NCBI RefSeq assembly: GCF_021568285.1
Contig: NZ_JAKGTQ010000002.1
Location: 124,001 to 188,000 of the forward strand
DNA length: 64,000 nt
Source of the DNA: Rheinheimera sp. UJ63
GTDB lineage: Bacteria; Pseudomonadota; Gammaproteobacteria; Enterobacterales; Alteromonadaceae
Reading direction: 5' to 3'
How positions within the stretch are numbered: position 1 is the first letter of the stretch; every line of letters begins with the position of its first letter. Of the stretch, positions 25,548 through 35,407 are shown piece by piece. A program made the position numbers and the translations under genes. The notes under the pieces were generated by a model that worked only from the letters and a program-made list of their open reading frames with translations, was not told the origin of the DNA and did no database searches.

Positions 25548-26508
25548 ACTGATAGGTATCCATACTGTAGCGTAGTTGCCTGATGGGCTGTGTTGCTGCG
25601 ATAAATGCTGTAAGCATAGCCTCTGGCTGCATGGCTTGCAAAAAGCTCCAATACAGGCTATCAAGCCCAGCCACGATGCTTAAGGTAGAAGCACCGCCAA
25701 AACGGCTATTACATTCTATAATATGCGGCTTGCCGCTGGCATCAATAATGGCTTGCATAACCACAGGGCCTGTTAGTTTCAGCTTTGCCAATATATAGCT
25801 GAACTGCTGAGCTAAAGTCGTATCGCTGAAGGTGGTGCTAATTTGCGATTCACCGGCAACAACTTTATCCCGCTGTCGCAGTATCAGGCCTTTTACACAG
25901 CTATCTCTGTCCAGCCATGCATCGATACTGATTTCTTTTCCTCTTTGCATAGGCTGATAGATTGGATTCTGTAACTGTTTAGCATGCTGAATGGCCTGCG
26001 CCTTGCTCCGCGCCAGTCCGATAGATTTGGCTCCGGCACCAAAACGCTCTTTCACTACAAATTGCTCTGCGATAATGTCGTCAATTTTTAATGACGCTGG
26101 AATAATAGGTAGTTGATGCTGCCGCCCAAATTCAGCAAAGGCCAATTTATCTAGGCACAATTTAATGCCGGCCTCTGGCGACACAATAATATGAATGCCG
26201 GCGTCAGCAAAGTAAGCGCGGTTTTTCGCCCAAAACAACAGTTCACCATCCCGGCTGGGCAGGATGACCTTTATGTTGCGTTCAATACAGCCGCTGCGGA
26301 GTTCAGCTTTATTTGCATTAACTGTGGCTGGCATTTGCCAGAAACTGTCAGCAACTGCTCTGCTGACGCATAGCCGTTGGGTGTCACCAGCAATAATACT
26401 TCCGGTTGGGAACAACCGCAGCCAGGCTTGCCTGGCTGCTTGCAACATAGGAATTTTGGCGCTGGCACTGGTTAACAGCAATGCGCTGCCGGACAGTGGC
26501 TCTGTCAC
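25531..26508 (-). CDS. ATP-grasp ligase-like protein
   Basis: A 325-residue ATP-grasp protein of the carbamoyl-phosphate-synthase/PylC-like group. An N-terminal Rossmann-like pre-ATP domain (about 1-110, SALLLTSASAKIPMLQAAR; ILPSRDGELLFW) is followed by the ATP-grasp fold, with FVVKERFGAGAKSIG (about 150-164) as the phosphate-binding loop and HIIECNSRFGGAS (about 272-284) supplying the metal-binding Glu and Asn. ATP-grasp enzymes join a carboxylate to an amine via an acyl-phosphate. It overlaps pseI by four bases (ATGA). With no pseH in the cluster, it is a candidate for attaching an acyl or amino-acyl group to the sugar; that is inference. Confidence 0.8.
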   Translation of the reverse strand: MTEPLSGSALLLTSASAKIPMLQAARQAWLRLFPTGSIIAGDTQRLCVSRAVADSFWQMPATVNANKAELRSGCIERNIKVILPSRDGELLFWAKNRAYFADAGIHIIVSPEAGIKLCLDKLAFAEFGRQHQLPIIPASLKIDDIIAEQFVVKERFGAGAKSIGLARSKAQAIQHAKQLQNPIYQPMQRGKEISIDAWLDRDSCVKGLILRQRDKVVAGESQISTTFSDTTLAQQFSYILAKLKLTGPVVMQAIIDASGKPHIIECNSRFGGASTLSIVAGLDSLYWSFLQAMQPEAMLTAFIAATQPIRQLRYSMDTYQYDPDF

Positions 26509-27554
26509 AGCAAATCCCAGCTAAGTGGCGTGCCCATCGTCACATCCTGTTTTACTTTACGGCCAAGAAGTTGTGGCAAATATTTCGGTGCTAAACCAAG
26601 CCCCGGCCGCACTGAACGCAGGTTTTCTGCGGTAAATATATCTCCGGCTTGCATATCTTTAGCAATATAGAGCGAGCGCCGGTGTATCCGCGAGGCTATC
26701 TCTTTATCGGTACAGCCGTAATGCACTTTACCTAAGGCATCTTTAGCTTTACGACATTCCGATACCAGTAAACTGAACTCGTCCGGCTCCATAGAAAAGG
26801 CTGAGTCTATGCCACCTTCGCTGCGATCCAACACAAAGTGTTTTTCTATCACACTTGCGCCTAGCGCGACAGCAGCTACGCTGACACCAATACCGGCTGT
26901 GTGATCGGATAAGCCAACCTGACAGTCAAACAGCGCCGCCAGGTGTGGAATAGTGTTTAAGTTGGCGTCGATAGGGCGTGCCGGGTAGTTGCTGGTACAT
27001 TTTAACAAGATAATGTCGTTGCAACCGTTGCGTTGCAGCACGTCAACGGCTTCTGCTAATTCAGCTTGGGTGGCCATGCCGGTTGAGATGATCACCGGCT
27101 TGCCGGTGCGGGCAACGGCAGCAATTAAGCCATGATCGATATTTTCAAACGAGGCAATTTTATAGCAGGGCACATCTAACTGTTCCAGATAGTCTACTGC
27201 GGTTAAATCAAAAGGCGAGCTAAAGGCTAACATACCGTGCTCTTTTGCACGATCAAACAACGGTTTATGCCACTCCCAGGGTGTCATGGCCTTTTTATAA
27301 AGTTCATACAACGAGCAGCCGTGCCATAAGCTAGCCGGGTTATCGATAAAAAACTCATTTTCATGCACATTTAGCGTAATGGTGTCTGGGGTATAGGTTT
27401 GCAGTTTAATTGCATCTGCACCACATTTTGCTGCGGCATCTACCATGGCTAACGCTTTTTCTAAACTTTGGTCATGGTTACCAGAGAGCTCAGCAATGAT
27501 AAAGGGCGGATTACCAGCGCCAATCTGATGTTTTCCCAGCGTAATAACAGCCAT
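26505..27554 (-). CDS. pseI: Pseudaminic acid synthase PseI
   Basis: A 349-residue NeuB-family enzyme that condenses 2,4-diacetamido-2,4,6-trideoxy-L-altrose with phosphoenolpyruvate to pseudaminic acid. The TIM-barrel domain (about 1-280) shows FIIAELSGNHDQSLEKAL, CGADAIKLQTYTPDT, KPVIISTGMA, LLKCTSNYPA, GLSDHTAGIGV and VIEKHFVLDRSEGGIDSAFS. A C-terminal SAF/antifreeze-like domain follows (RRSLYIAKDMQAGDIFTAEN, RPGLGLAPKYL). Lengths and motifs favour PseI over NeuB or LegI. It lies between pseG and the ATP-grasp gene in the minus-strand operon. Confidence 0.93.
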   Translation of the reverse strand: MAVITLGKHQIGAGNPPFIIAELSGNHDQSLEKALAMVDAAAKCGADAIKLQTYTPDTITLNVHENEFFIDNPASLWHGCSLYELYKKAMTPWEWHKPLFDRAKEHGMLAFSSPFDLTAVDYLEQLDVPCYKIASFENIDHGLIAAVARTGKPVIISTGMATQAELAEAVDVLQRNGCNDIILLKCTSNYPARPIDANLNTIPHLAALFDCQVGLSDHTAGIGVSVAAVALGASVIEKHFVLDRSEGGIDSAFSMEPDEFSLLVSECRKAKDALGKVHYGCTDKEIASRIHRRSLYIAKDMQAGDIFTAENLRSVRPGLGLAPKYLPQLLGRKVKQDVTMGTPLSWDLL

Positions 27555-27578
27555 TTGTTGACCTCATTTCCAAATTTT

Positions 27579-28604
27579 TTAGTTAATTAATTTTGATATT
27601 GCGCTTACCACTAAAGGGGTTCCCGCATCTTTTGGCACAATCGCAGCTGCGTGTTGGCTAACTGCAGCCAGTAAGTTCGGCTGTGTTAAATAATGTTGTA
27701 GTTGTAGCGTTAAGCTTAGCTCAGTTATCTCGTCAGCCATTCCCAAAAAAATACAGGCTCCTTGCTCTGCTAGGTATTCGGTAATGGCTTTTTGATTGTC
27801 GGCAGCCACCACCACCAGCCCGGGTAAAGCTGTTATACATCTTTCCCAGTGTGTCGCGCCGCCGGCGCCGAGCATTAATGAAGCACGCGCCATCAACTCA
27901 GCCATATTGTTGCATTGAATATGTAATGTGAAATTAGGGTAAGCGGCCAGCTGTGACATTAACTGTTCGCGCCAAGGGTTATTAGCGCCAATTACTATAT
28001 CGGCCGAAATGCCTGGGATCTTTAACTGTGCAATCACTTTAATTGCCAAAGACGTTAAGTTTTGCTCATCACTGCCACCAAAACCAACCAGAATCTGATG
28101 CTGAGTTCGAGGTGGATAAATTTGATAAAACTCCTCACGTAGTAATGCATAGCAAGGACCTGTTAAGGTTTTACAATGTGCAGGGACAAGTTTACGGTAT
28201 CGATTAGCCGCATTAGCTAGCAAGTTTTGGTCGAGTAAAAGATCGCAATCATGTGTTCTGTTGGCTAAATCGTCTATCACCATAATATAACGACAACGTG
28301 ATCGCATCTGTTTGCAATATGTATATCCTAATTGGTAATGATCAAGCACCAGTAATTGATAGTGAAAGCTTAGTTTGGCCAAGCTTTGTTGGCTATCAAG
28401 CAGTTCATTCGCCGGCTCACAAGGTAAGCTAAAAGTTTCAAAACCTTGCTCTGTAATCAGCGCCAGTAAATTTCCCTGTGTTTCACGGCACAGAAAGTGA
28501 CAGTCAATATGTTGTTTTCGTAGCGCTGTTGCTAATGTTAAGCAACGCATAACATGGCCACTGCCAATTGTGACAGAGGCATCAACCCGAAACAGCACTT
28601 TCAT
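27579..28604 (-). CDS. pseG: UDP-2,4-diacetamido-2,4,6-trideoxy-altropyranose hydrolase PseG
   Basis: A 341-residue GT-B-type hydrolase that removes UDP from the activated sugar just before PseI. It starts MKVLFRVDASVTIGSGHVMRCL, with the G-S-G-H catalytic-loop motif expected of PseG; DHYQLG and LVGFGGSDEQNLT follow, and LMLGAGGATHWERC is in the C-terminal nucleotide-binding half. The ATG at 28604 is chosen because it starts the conserved fold one base after the pseF stop; a longer frame adds 23 unrelated residues. There is no appended N-acetyltransferase domain, so the missing PseH activity is not hidden here. Confidence 0.92.
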   Translation of the reverse strand: MKVLFRVDASVTIGSGHVMRCLTLATALRKQHIDCHFLCRETQGNLLALITEQGFETFSLPCEPANELLDSQQSLAKLSFHYQLLVLDHYQLGYTYCKQMRSRCRYIMVIDDLANRTHDCDLLLDQNLLANAANRYRKLVPAHCKTLTGPCYALLREEFYQIYPPRTQHQILVGFGGSDEQNLTSLAIKVIAQLKIPGISADIVIGANNPWREQLMSQLAAYPNFTLHIQCNNMAELMARASLMLGAGGATHWERCITALPGLVVVAADNQKAITEYLAEQGACIFLGMADEITELSLTLQLQHYLTQPNLLAAVSQHAAAIVPKDAGTPLVVSAISKLIN

Positions 28605-28605
28605 G

Positions 28606-29304
28606 CTAGGGATGTTCCTGTTGCAGCAATTTATACAGCAATTCTGCCCGAAGCCAATCGCCGGGTGTATCAATATCTTGTATCAAATGATCAGGCAGAA
28701 CATGCATTTTGGACTGTTCGCCAAAAATGTTGTGTTCAGCGTTTAACCATGTACTTGCTGTGGCCCAATATAGCTGGCCGGCATCATGATAAGCGGGGGC
28801 TAAATCTTGCGAACGTTTGCCGATACTATTGCGATCAAAAGGTGTTACACCGCCGCTTGCAGTTTGCAATAGCGCGCGCTGTATAGGAAAAGAAAAACGC
28901 GCTGCTGTAAATACATAGGAGGCATTAGTGCTTGTTAGCGTGACAAGCATTTCTTTAATAGTGTTCGCGCTCAGTAGCGGTGTTGTGGCATACAGGCAAG
29001 CACAATGATTAATTGACCAGCCTAGCTGAAGTAAACGTTGTATGGTGTCTTTTATTACGGCGCTGGTACTCGTGTAATCATCCGCTAAGTCTTTGTTGCG
29101 AAAGAAAGGGAGTTCAGCCCCATAGTGTTTTGCAATATCAGCAATTTCTGCATCGTCCGTTGATACAATCACTTTATCCACCACACCGCTGTCTATTGCT
29201 GCGATAATCGGATAGGCAATCATTGGTTTTCCACAAAACAATTTTATGTTTTTACGCGGGATCCGCTTACTGCCTCCTCTGGCTGGAATAATGGCGATAT
29301 TCAT
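28606..29304 (-). CDS. pseF: Pseudaminic acid cytidylyltransferase PseF
   Basis: A 232-residue CMP-sugar synthetase that activates pseudaminic acid with CTP. It begins with the nucleotide-binding motif MNIAIIPARGGSKRIPRKNI, then LFCGKPMIAYPI, KVIVSTDDAEIADIAK and CLYATTPLL. The C-terminal DIDTPGDWLRAELLYK matches the PseF group. The product, CMP-pseudaminic acid, would be the donor for the two Maf proteins. It sits between pseC (34-base gap) and pseG (one-base gap), consistent with a single transcript. Confidence 0.94.
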   Translation of the reverse strand: MNIAIIPARGGSKRIPRKNIKLFCGKPMIAYPIIAAIDSGVVDKVIVSTDDAEIADIAKHYGAELPFFRNKDLADDYTSTSAVIKDTIQRLLQLGWSINHCACLYATTPLLSANTIKEMLVTLTSTNASYVFTAARFSFPIQRALLQTASGGVTPFDRNSIGKRSQDLAPAYHDAGQLYWATASTWLNAEHNIFGEQSKMHVLPDHLIQDIDTPGDWLRAELLYKLLQQEHP

Positions 29305-29338
29305 AACGAGTTCCTGAAATGCCGTTTAAAAAACATGA

Positions 29339-31530
<2,192 letters not shown>

Positions 31531-31537
31531 TTACGGT

Positions 31538-31555
31538 AAAGCATAACACATGCCA
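31538..31555 (-). promoter_or_regulatory. Sigma-54-type promoter of the pse/glycan operon
   Basis: On the minus strand TGGCATG-TGTT-ATGCT has GG and GC exactly ten bases apart, with one mismatch in each element versus TGGCACG-N4-TTGCW. It lies about 35 bases upstream of the pseB ATG. The other strand of the 257-base gap 31519-31775 holds no clear sigma-28 or sigma-54 site for the third flagellin. Confidence 0.6.
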
Positions 31556-31775
31556 TTTGTAACTGCTTTAAAGTAAAAACCTAAAAAGTCTTGTAAAAAC
31601 AGCAGGTCAGTTAAATTAGTTTAACCCGTTTCTGAGCAGATGCAAGTTAATCGCAGCAGTTGTATTTTAAGTGAAGCCTTTAGTCGTTTCTGTACGCATT
31701 TTGATAGCGCCATTCATTTGAGTTAACACCACTTAAGGGCTAAACTTAATTAAGATTTGATAACGAGGCATGCTG

Positions 31776-32549
31776 ATGAAAATTACAACGCCAAGCAATA
31801 ACATCTTAACTAATGTGTTGCAGCAACAACAGAAATTAGCCCAGCAAGAAGCCAGTGGTAAGCGTATTACCAGCGCTGCCGATGATGCGGCGGGTTTGCA
31901 AATCAGTAATCGGTTGAGCAGCGTGATAAATGGTCAGCAGCAAGGGCAGCGTAATATTGCCGATGGAGTGGCGTTTGCGCGGGTTTATGAGCAAGCGGTG
32001 CAAGGGATTAGCGATAACGTGAATGAAATTGAGCGGTTGGCGATTGCTGCCGGTAATGGCATTTATAGCGATGCTGACAAACAAGCGCTGCAAAGCGAAG
32101 CGAATGGTTATTTAGCCAATATCCAACAAGGTTTAACGGCGGAGTTTGCCGGTAAGAAACTTTTTGAAGATACGGCGCTTAGCTTTAATGCTGGTGATAG
32201 CAATCTACAATTACAAACCCAAGATTTAGGCGCAGCGCTGAACAGTCAAAACTTGTTCAGTATTGATTTAACTCAGCCACAAACTCTGACAACGGTGCGC
32301 GCTGTGGCAGAGCAGTTAAATGCGTTGCAAACTGAGGTCGGGGCTAGTATCAATGCCTTTGACAGTGCTTCTCGTGCGGTATCAGGTCAGCAAGTCGCTA
32401 CTTCTGAAGCGCGTTCGCGTATTGCTGATCTTGATTATGCGAAAGCCAGTAGCGAACGTGCGGCCAATAATATTTTATCGCAAAGCTCGGTGAATGTGGC
32501 GATGCAAGCACGTGTTAGTTCAGAGCAAGCGTTATCGCTGCTTAGTTAA
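31776..32549 (+). CDS. Divergent third flagellin
   Basis: A 257-residue flagellin with recognisable termini: the N-terminal D1 motif SGKRITSAADDAAGLQISNRLSS at about residues 27-49 (shown in part by TSAADDAAGLQISNRL), and the C-terminal ARSRIADLDYAKASSERAANNILSQS, ending EQALSLLS. The start MKITTPSNNIL replaces the MALFVNTN of the tandem pair, and overall identity is low. The centre (about 140-175) is short and poor in Gly/Ser/Thr clusters. I chose ATG 31776 over ATG 31770 because CGAGG lies seven bases before it. It is isolated from the other flagellins by the glycan island and sits upstream of flrA. It could be a minor filament component. Confidence 0.88.
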   Translation: MKITTPSNNILTNVLQQQQKLAQQEASGKRITSAADDAAGLQISNRLSSVINGQQQGQRNIADGVAFARVYEQAVQGISDNVNEIERLAIAAGNGIYSDADKQALQSEANGYLANIQQGLTAEFAGKKLFEDTALSFNAGDSNLQLQTQDLGAALNSQNLFSIDLTQPQTLTTVRAVAEQLNALQTEVGASINAFDSASRAVSGQQVATSEARSRIADLDYAKASSERAANNILSQSSVNVAMQARVSSEQALSLLS

Positions 32550-32572
32550 ACTGCGTATATCAGTATTTTGCT

Positions 32573-32614
32573 AAACGCTAATTTTTTGACGCCCTGTCAA
32601 AAAATTAGCGTTTT
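32573..32614 (+). terminator. Long perfect hairpin after the third flagellin
   Basis: An 18-bp perfect inverted repeat (32573-32590 and 32596-32613) with a five-base GCCCT loop. The inner part of the left arm contains six T and the right arm ends in TTTT (32611-32614). It probably ends the flagellin transcript and insulates flrA. Confidence 0.8.
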
Positions 32615-32615
32615 A

Positions 32616-32625
32616 CCTTGCAAGG
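32616..32625. promoter_or_regulatory. Ten-base palindrome upstream of flrA
   Basis: CCTTGCAAGG is a perfect palindrome placed 12 bases before the putative -35 of flrA. It may be an operator half of the control region; function unknown. Confidence 0.35.
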
Positions 32626-32627
32626 CT

Positions 32628-32674
32628 GCGCACAGCTTGTACAATAAAGTCAATTATAGTTATAAACTGTGCGC
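32628..32674. promoter_or_regulatory. Inverted repeat flanking the flrA promoter
   Basis: GCGCACAG (32628-32635) and CTGTGCGC (32667-32674) are perfect 8-base inverted copies, 31 bases apart. They bracket the likely -35/-10 and end two bases before the flrA ATG. This may be a paired operator or an RNA structure at the start codon. Confidence 0.5.
32637..32666 (+). promoter_or_regulatory. Candidate sigma-70 promoter of flrA
   Basis: TTGTAC (32637-32642) and TATAAA (32661-32666) are spaced by 18 bases. The predicted transcription start would be near 32673, only a few bases before the ATG at 32677, and no Shine-Dalgarno is visible. Confidence 0.5.
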
Positions 32675-32676
32675 TT

Positions 32677-34140
32677 ATGTCTGATAACCCTCATCTTTAT
32701 CTGGTTGATTTGCAACTCAATCGCTGTGAGCGTTTGTCCACCGTCTGCAGTTTTATTGGTGAAGCTCATCAGCTGGTGAGCCCTGCTGATTTGGCCAATA
32801 CCCTACAACATCATCCGGCTTCGGTGGTTGTGTTCGGGGCGATTGATCAATTGGATGCCAGTACTATTATTCGGCAATTTCCGGCAAGTGCGTTTTTAGT
32901 TATTGGTGACAGCCAAGGTTATTTATTAGAGCAGGCCAACGTGATTGGCGTGTTGAGTGAGCCCTTTTCTTATAATAGCTTAACGCAGCTTTTGCGTGAT
33001 GCGCAGCAGTACCATCGCTTATTACCCACCCATAAACAGCAAGATAATCAAGTGCGCTTCGATGGCATGGTTGGGCAAACACCGGCCATGCAAAAAATTC
33101 GTTTTTTGATCCAGCAAGTGGCCAAAACAGAAGCGAATGTGCTGGTATTAGGGCCTTCTGGTACCGGTAAAGAAGTGGTCGCGCGCAATATTCATTTATT
33201 ATCGAACCGCGCGAATGGGCCCTTTGTGCCAATTAATTGTGGGGCTATTCCGGCCGAATTGTTAGAAAGCGAATTATTTGGACATGAAAAAGGCGCCTTT
33301 ACCGGGGCTATTTCTACCCGCAAAGGTCGGTTTGAGTTAGCACAAGGTGGCACCTTATTTTTGGACGAAATTGGTGATATGCCACAGCCCATGCAAGTGA
33401 AATTGCTGCGGGTGTTGCAAGAGCGAATTTTTGAGCGGGTAGGCGGTAGCCAAACGCTGAAAGCCGATGTGCGGATTATTGCGGCAACGCATCGCGATTT
33501 AGAAGTGATGATCACAGACGGCAGTTTTCGGGAAGATTTATACTATCGCTTAAATGTGTTTCCTATCGATACTCCTGCGCTGTGCGATCGTGCAGACGAT
33601 TTGCCGATTTTAATTAATGAATTACTCAATCGCCAATATGCCGCACATCAAGCAAAAGTGAAGTTTACTGAACGCGCACTCGACAGTTTAAAGTTACACA
33701 GTTGGCCGGGTAATGTGCGCGAGTTGGCTAATTTACTCGAACGTATGGTGATCATGTATCCGGATCAGATCGTCGATGTGGCCGAGCTACCGAAAAAATA
33801 TCAGCACCTAGATGTTGAATCTTATCAGCCGGTGTATCCAGAAGAATTACAAGAGCGTGATCTGTTAAATGCGTTATTTCAAAGCGATGACAGCAGCGAC
33901 AGTGAGGAGGCCGCCGGTTTTGAGTCTGTAGCCACATTTACTTCTGTTATCACTCAAGATAACTTGCCGGAAGAGGGCTTAGACTTAAAAGAGTATTTGG
34001 CTGAATTAGAAATCCGTTTTATCTCTCAAGCGCTAGAGCGCCACGATTTTGTAGTGGCGCGGGCAGCCGATATTCTAGGTTTGCGCCGCACTACCTTGGT
34101 TGAAAAAATGCGTAAATATAATTTAGGTAAAGACGAGTAA
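32677..34140 (+). CDS. flrA: Sigma-54-dependent flagellar master regulator FlrA/FleQ
   Basis: A 487-residue activator in three parts. The N-terminal FleQ-type receiver-like domain (about 1-120) lacks a normal phospho-acceptor pocket (LVDLQLNRCERLSTV). The AAA+ domain (about 133-370) has Walker A GPSGTGKE at 159-166, the sigma-54 contact loop GAFTGA at 206-211 and Walker B TLFLDEIGDMP. The C-terminal Fis-type helix-turn-helix is ARAADILGLRRTTLVEKMRKY. It should activate flrBC and the class II genes and be restrained by FlhG. The start ATG has no visible ribosome site but fits the family N-terminus (LSTVCSFIGE). Confidence 0.95.
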   Translation: MSDNPHLYLVDLQLNRCERLSTVCSFIGEAHQLVSPADLANTLQHHPASVVVFGAIDQLDASTIIRQFPASAFLVIGDSQGYLLEQANVIGVLSEPFSYNSLTQLLRDAQQYHRLLPTHKQQDNQVRFDGMVGQTPAMQKIRFLIQQVAKTEANVLVLGPSGTGKEVVARNIHLLSNRANGPFVPINCGAIPAELLESELFGHEKGAFTGAISTRKGRFELAQGGTLFLDEIGDMPQPMQVKLLRVLQERIFERVGGSQTLKADVRIIAATHRDLEVMITDGSFREDLYYRLNVFPIDTPALCDRADDLPILINELLNRQYAAHQAKVKFTERALDSLKLHSWPGNVRELANLLERMVIMYPDQIVDVAELPKKYQHLDVESYQPVYPEELQERDLLNALFQSDDSSDSEEAAGFESVATFTSVITQDNLPEEGLDLKEYLAELEIRFISQALERHDFVVARAADILGLRRTTLVEKMRKYNLGKDE

Positions 34141-34209
34141 CTCTGCATCATCTTGAGCCTGTTGTCAGATTTTTGACGCATAAAGATTATTAATATCAAT
34201 AATTTAATC

Positions 34210-34227
34210 ATGGCACATTCTCTGCAT
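34210..34227 (+). promoter_or_regulatory. Sigma-54 promoter of flrBC
   Basis: TGGCACA (34211-34217) and CTGCAT (34222-34227) give GG-N10-GC. It lies about 60 bases before the flrB ATG, matching the known FlrA/sigma-54 control of flrBC in Vibrio. Confidence 0.75.
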
Positions 34228-34287
34228 TGCTCCTGTTAAGATCCGCCAACTGCTTCGCTGTTGGCCCTTAGCAGCAGGAGCCACTCT

Positions 34288-35403
34288 ATGTCAGTATTAA
34301 CCGCAACCAGCCACTTGAATGAAGTATCAAGTGCGACTGTGCATCCTTTGATCGCGCCCACAAAAAGCAGTGCGCGCTCGAAAGAGCAGCGGTTAAAACA
34401 CATTCTGCAATGCTTACCCTCCGGCGTGGTGTTGCTTGATGGTTGGGGCCGAGTGATTGAAGTGAATCATGTTGCTGTAGAGATGCTTGGCGAGCCTTTG
34501 CTCGGTGAGTCATGGCTTAATGTGATTAACCGCTGCTTTCGACCTCGCAGTGATGATGGCTTAGAAGTATCGTTAACGGATGGGCGGCGCGTAAAACTGC
34601 AAATCAGTGCTTTAACACCCGACTCGGGGCAGCTTATTGTGTTGACCGATCTCACCGAAACACGTGAGCTACAAAATCGCTTAAGTCATCTGCAGCGTTT
34701 ATCCACACTGGGTAAAATGATGGCGACGCTCGCGCATCAAATTCGCACCCCTTTATCTTCTGCCATGCTATATGCAGAGAATTTGCGTAGCCCAAAATTG
34801 CCCCATCAATCACGTGAACAATTTCAAGATAAGTTACTGGCGCGCTTGCACGATTTAGAGCAGCAAGTGAACGATATGCTGTTATTTGCGCGCTCAGGTA
34901 CGGCACAAGCCGTGGCCAGCATGACATTGCAGCAATTAATGGACGAGCTGGAACTGCGCAGCGAAGCCTTGCTAAGCCATCATCATGCCACCCTTAAAAT
35001 CAGTTTAACCACACCGCAAGTATCTTTACTGGGTAATAAAAACAGCCTAGTAGAAGCCTTATTAAACCTATTGCACAACAGCTTACAAGCTGCAGGCGAT
35101 AACGCACAATTGTGCTTAGCGCAGCAAATTGGCAAAGCGGGGCAGTTAACCTGGCAATTTAGTGATAATGGCCCGGGTATTCCGCTAGCCGTGCAAGCGC
35201 AGATGTTTGAGCCGTTTTTTAGCAATAAAGCCGGTGGCAGTGGTTTAGGTCTAGCGGTTGTACAGGCGGTGGTCCATAGCCATCAGGGCAGTATTCATTA
35301 TGTTGAGTTAGCAGCAAGGCCAAAGGGGGCGTTAAGTGGCGCCTGTTTTGAGATCAGCTTGCCTATTCATCATAGTGCCTCAGCGACTAAGACTAAGGAG
35401 TAA
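34288..35403 (+). CDS. flrB: Two-component sensor kinase FlrB/FleS
   Basis: A 371-residue soluble histidine kinase: PAS domain (about 35-130, GVVLLDGWGRVIEVNHVAVEMLG), HisKA with the phospho-acceptor His150 in MATLAHQIRTPLSSAML, and HATPase with the N box LLNLLHNSLQAA and G boxes DNGPGIP and GGSGLGLAVVQAVV. No membrane segments, as expected for FlrB. I chose the ATG at 34288, preceded by AGGAG at seven bases; an in-frame TTG nine codons upstream lacks a ribosome site. It phosphorylates FlrC, which starts four bases after the stop. Confidence 0.95.
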   Translation: MSVLTATSHLNEVSSATVHPLIAPTKSSARSKEQRLKHILQCLPSGVVLLDGWGRVIEVNHVAVEMLGEPLLGESWLNVINRCFRPRSDDGLEVSLTDGRRVKLQISALTPDSGQLIVLTDLTETRELQNRLSHLQRLSTLGKMMATLAHQIRTPLSSAMLYAENLRSPKLPHQSREQFQDKLLARLHDLEQQVNDMLLFARSGTAQAVASMTLQQLMDELELRSEALLSHHHATLKISLTTPQVSLLGNKNSLVEALLNLLHNSLQAAGDNAQLCLAQQIGKAGQLTWQFSDNGPGIPLAVQAQMFEPFFSNKAGGSGLGLAVVQAVVHSHQGSIHYVELAARPKGALSGACFEISLPIHHSASATKTKE

Positions 35404-35407
35404 AGCC

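Noticed and set aside
28554-28886. Plus-strand open frame of 110 codons across the pseF/pseG junction
   Set aside because: It is opposite to two well-supported overlapping enzymes and lacks a family match.
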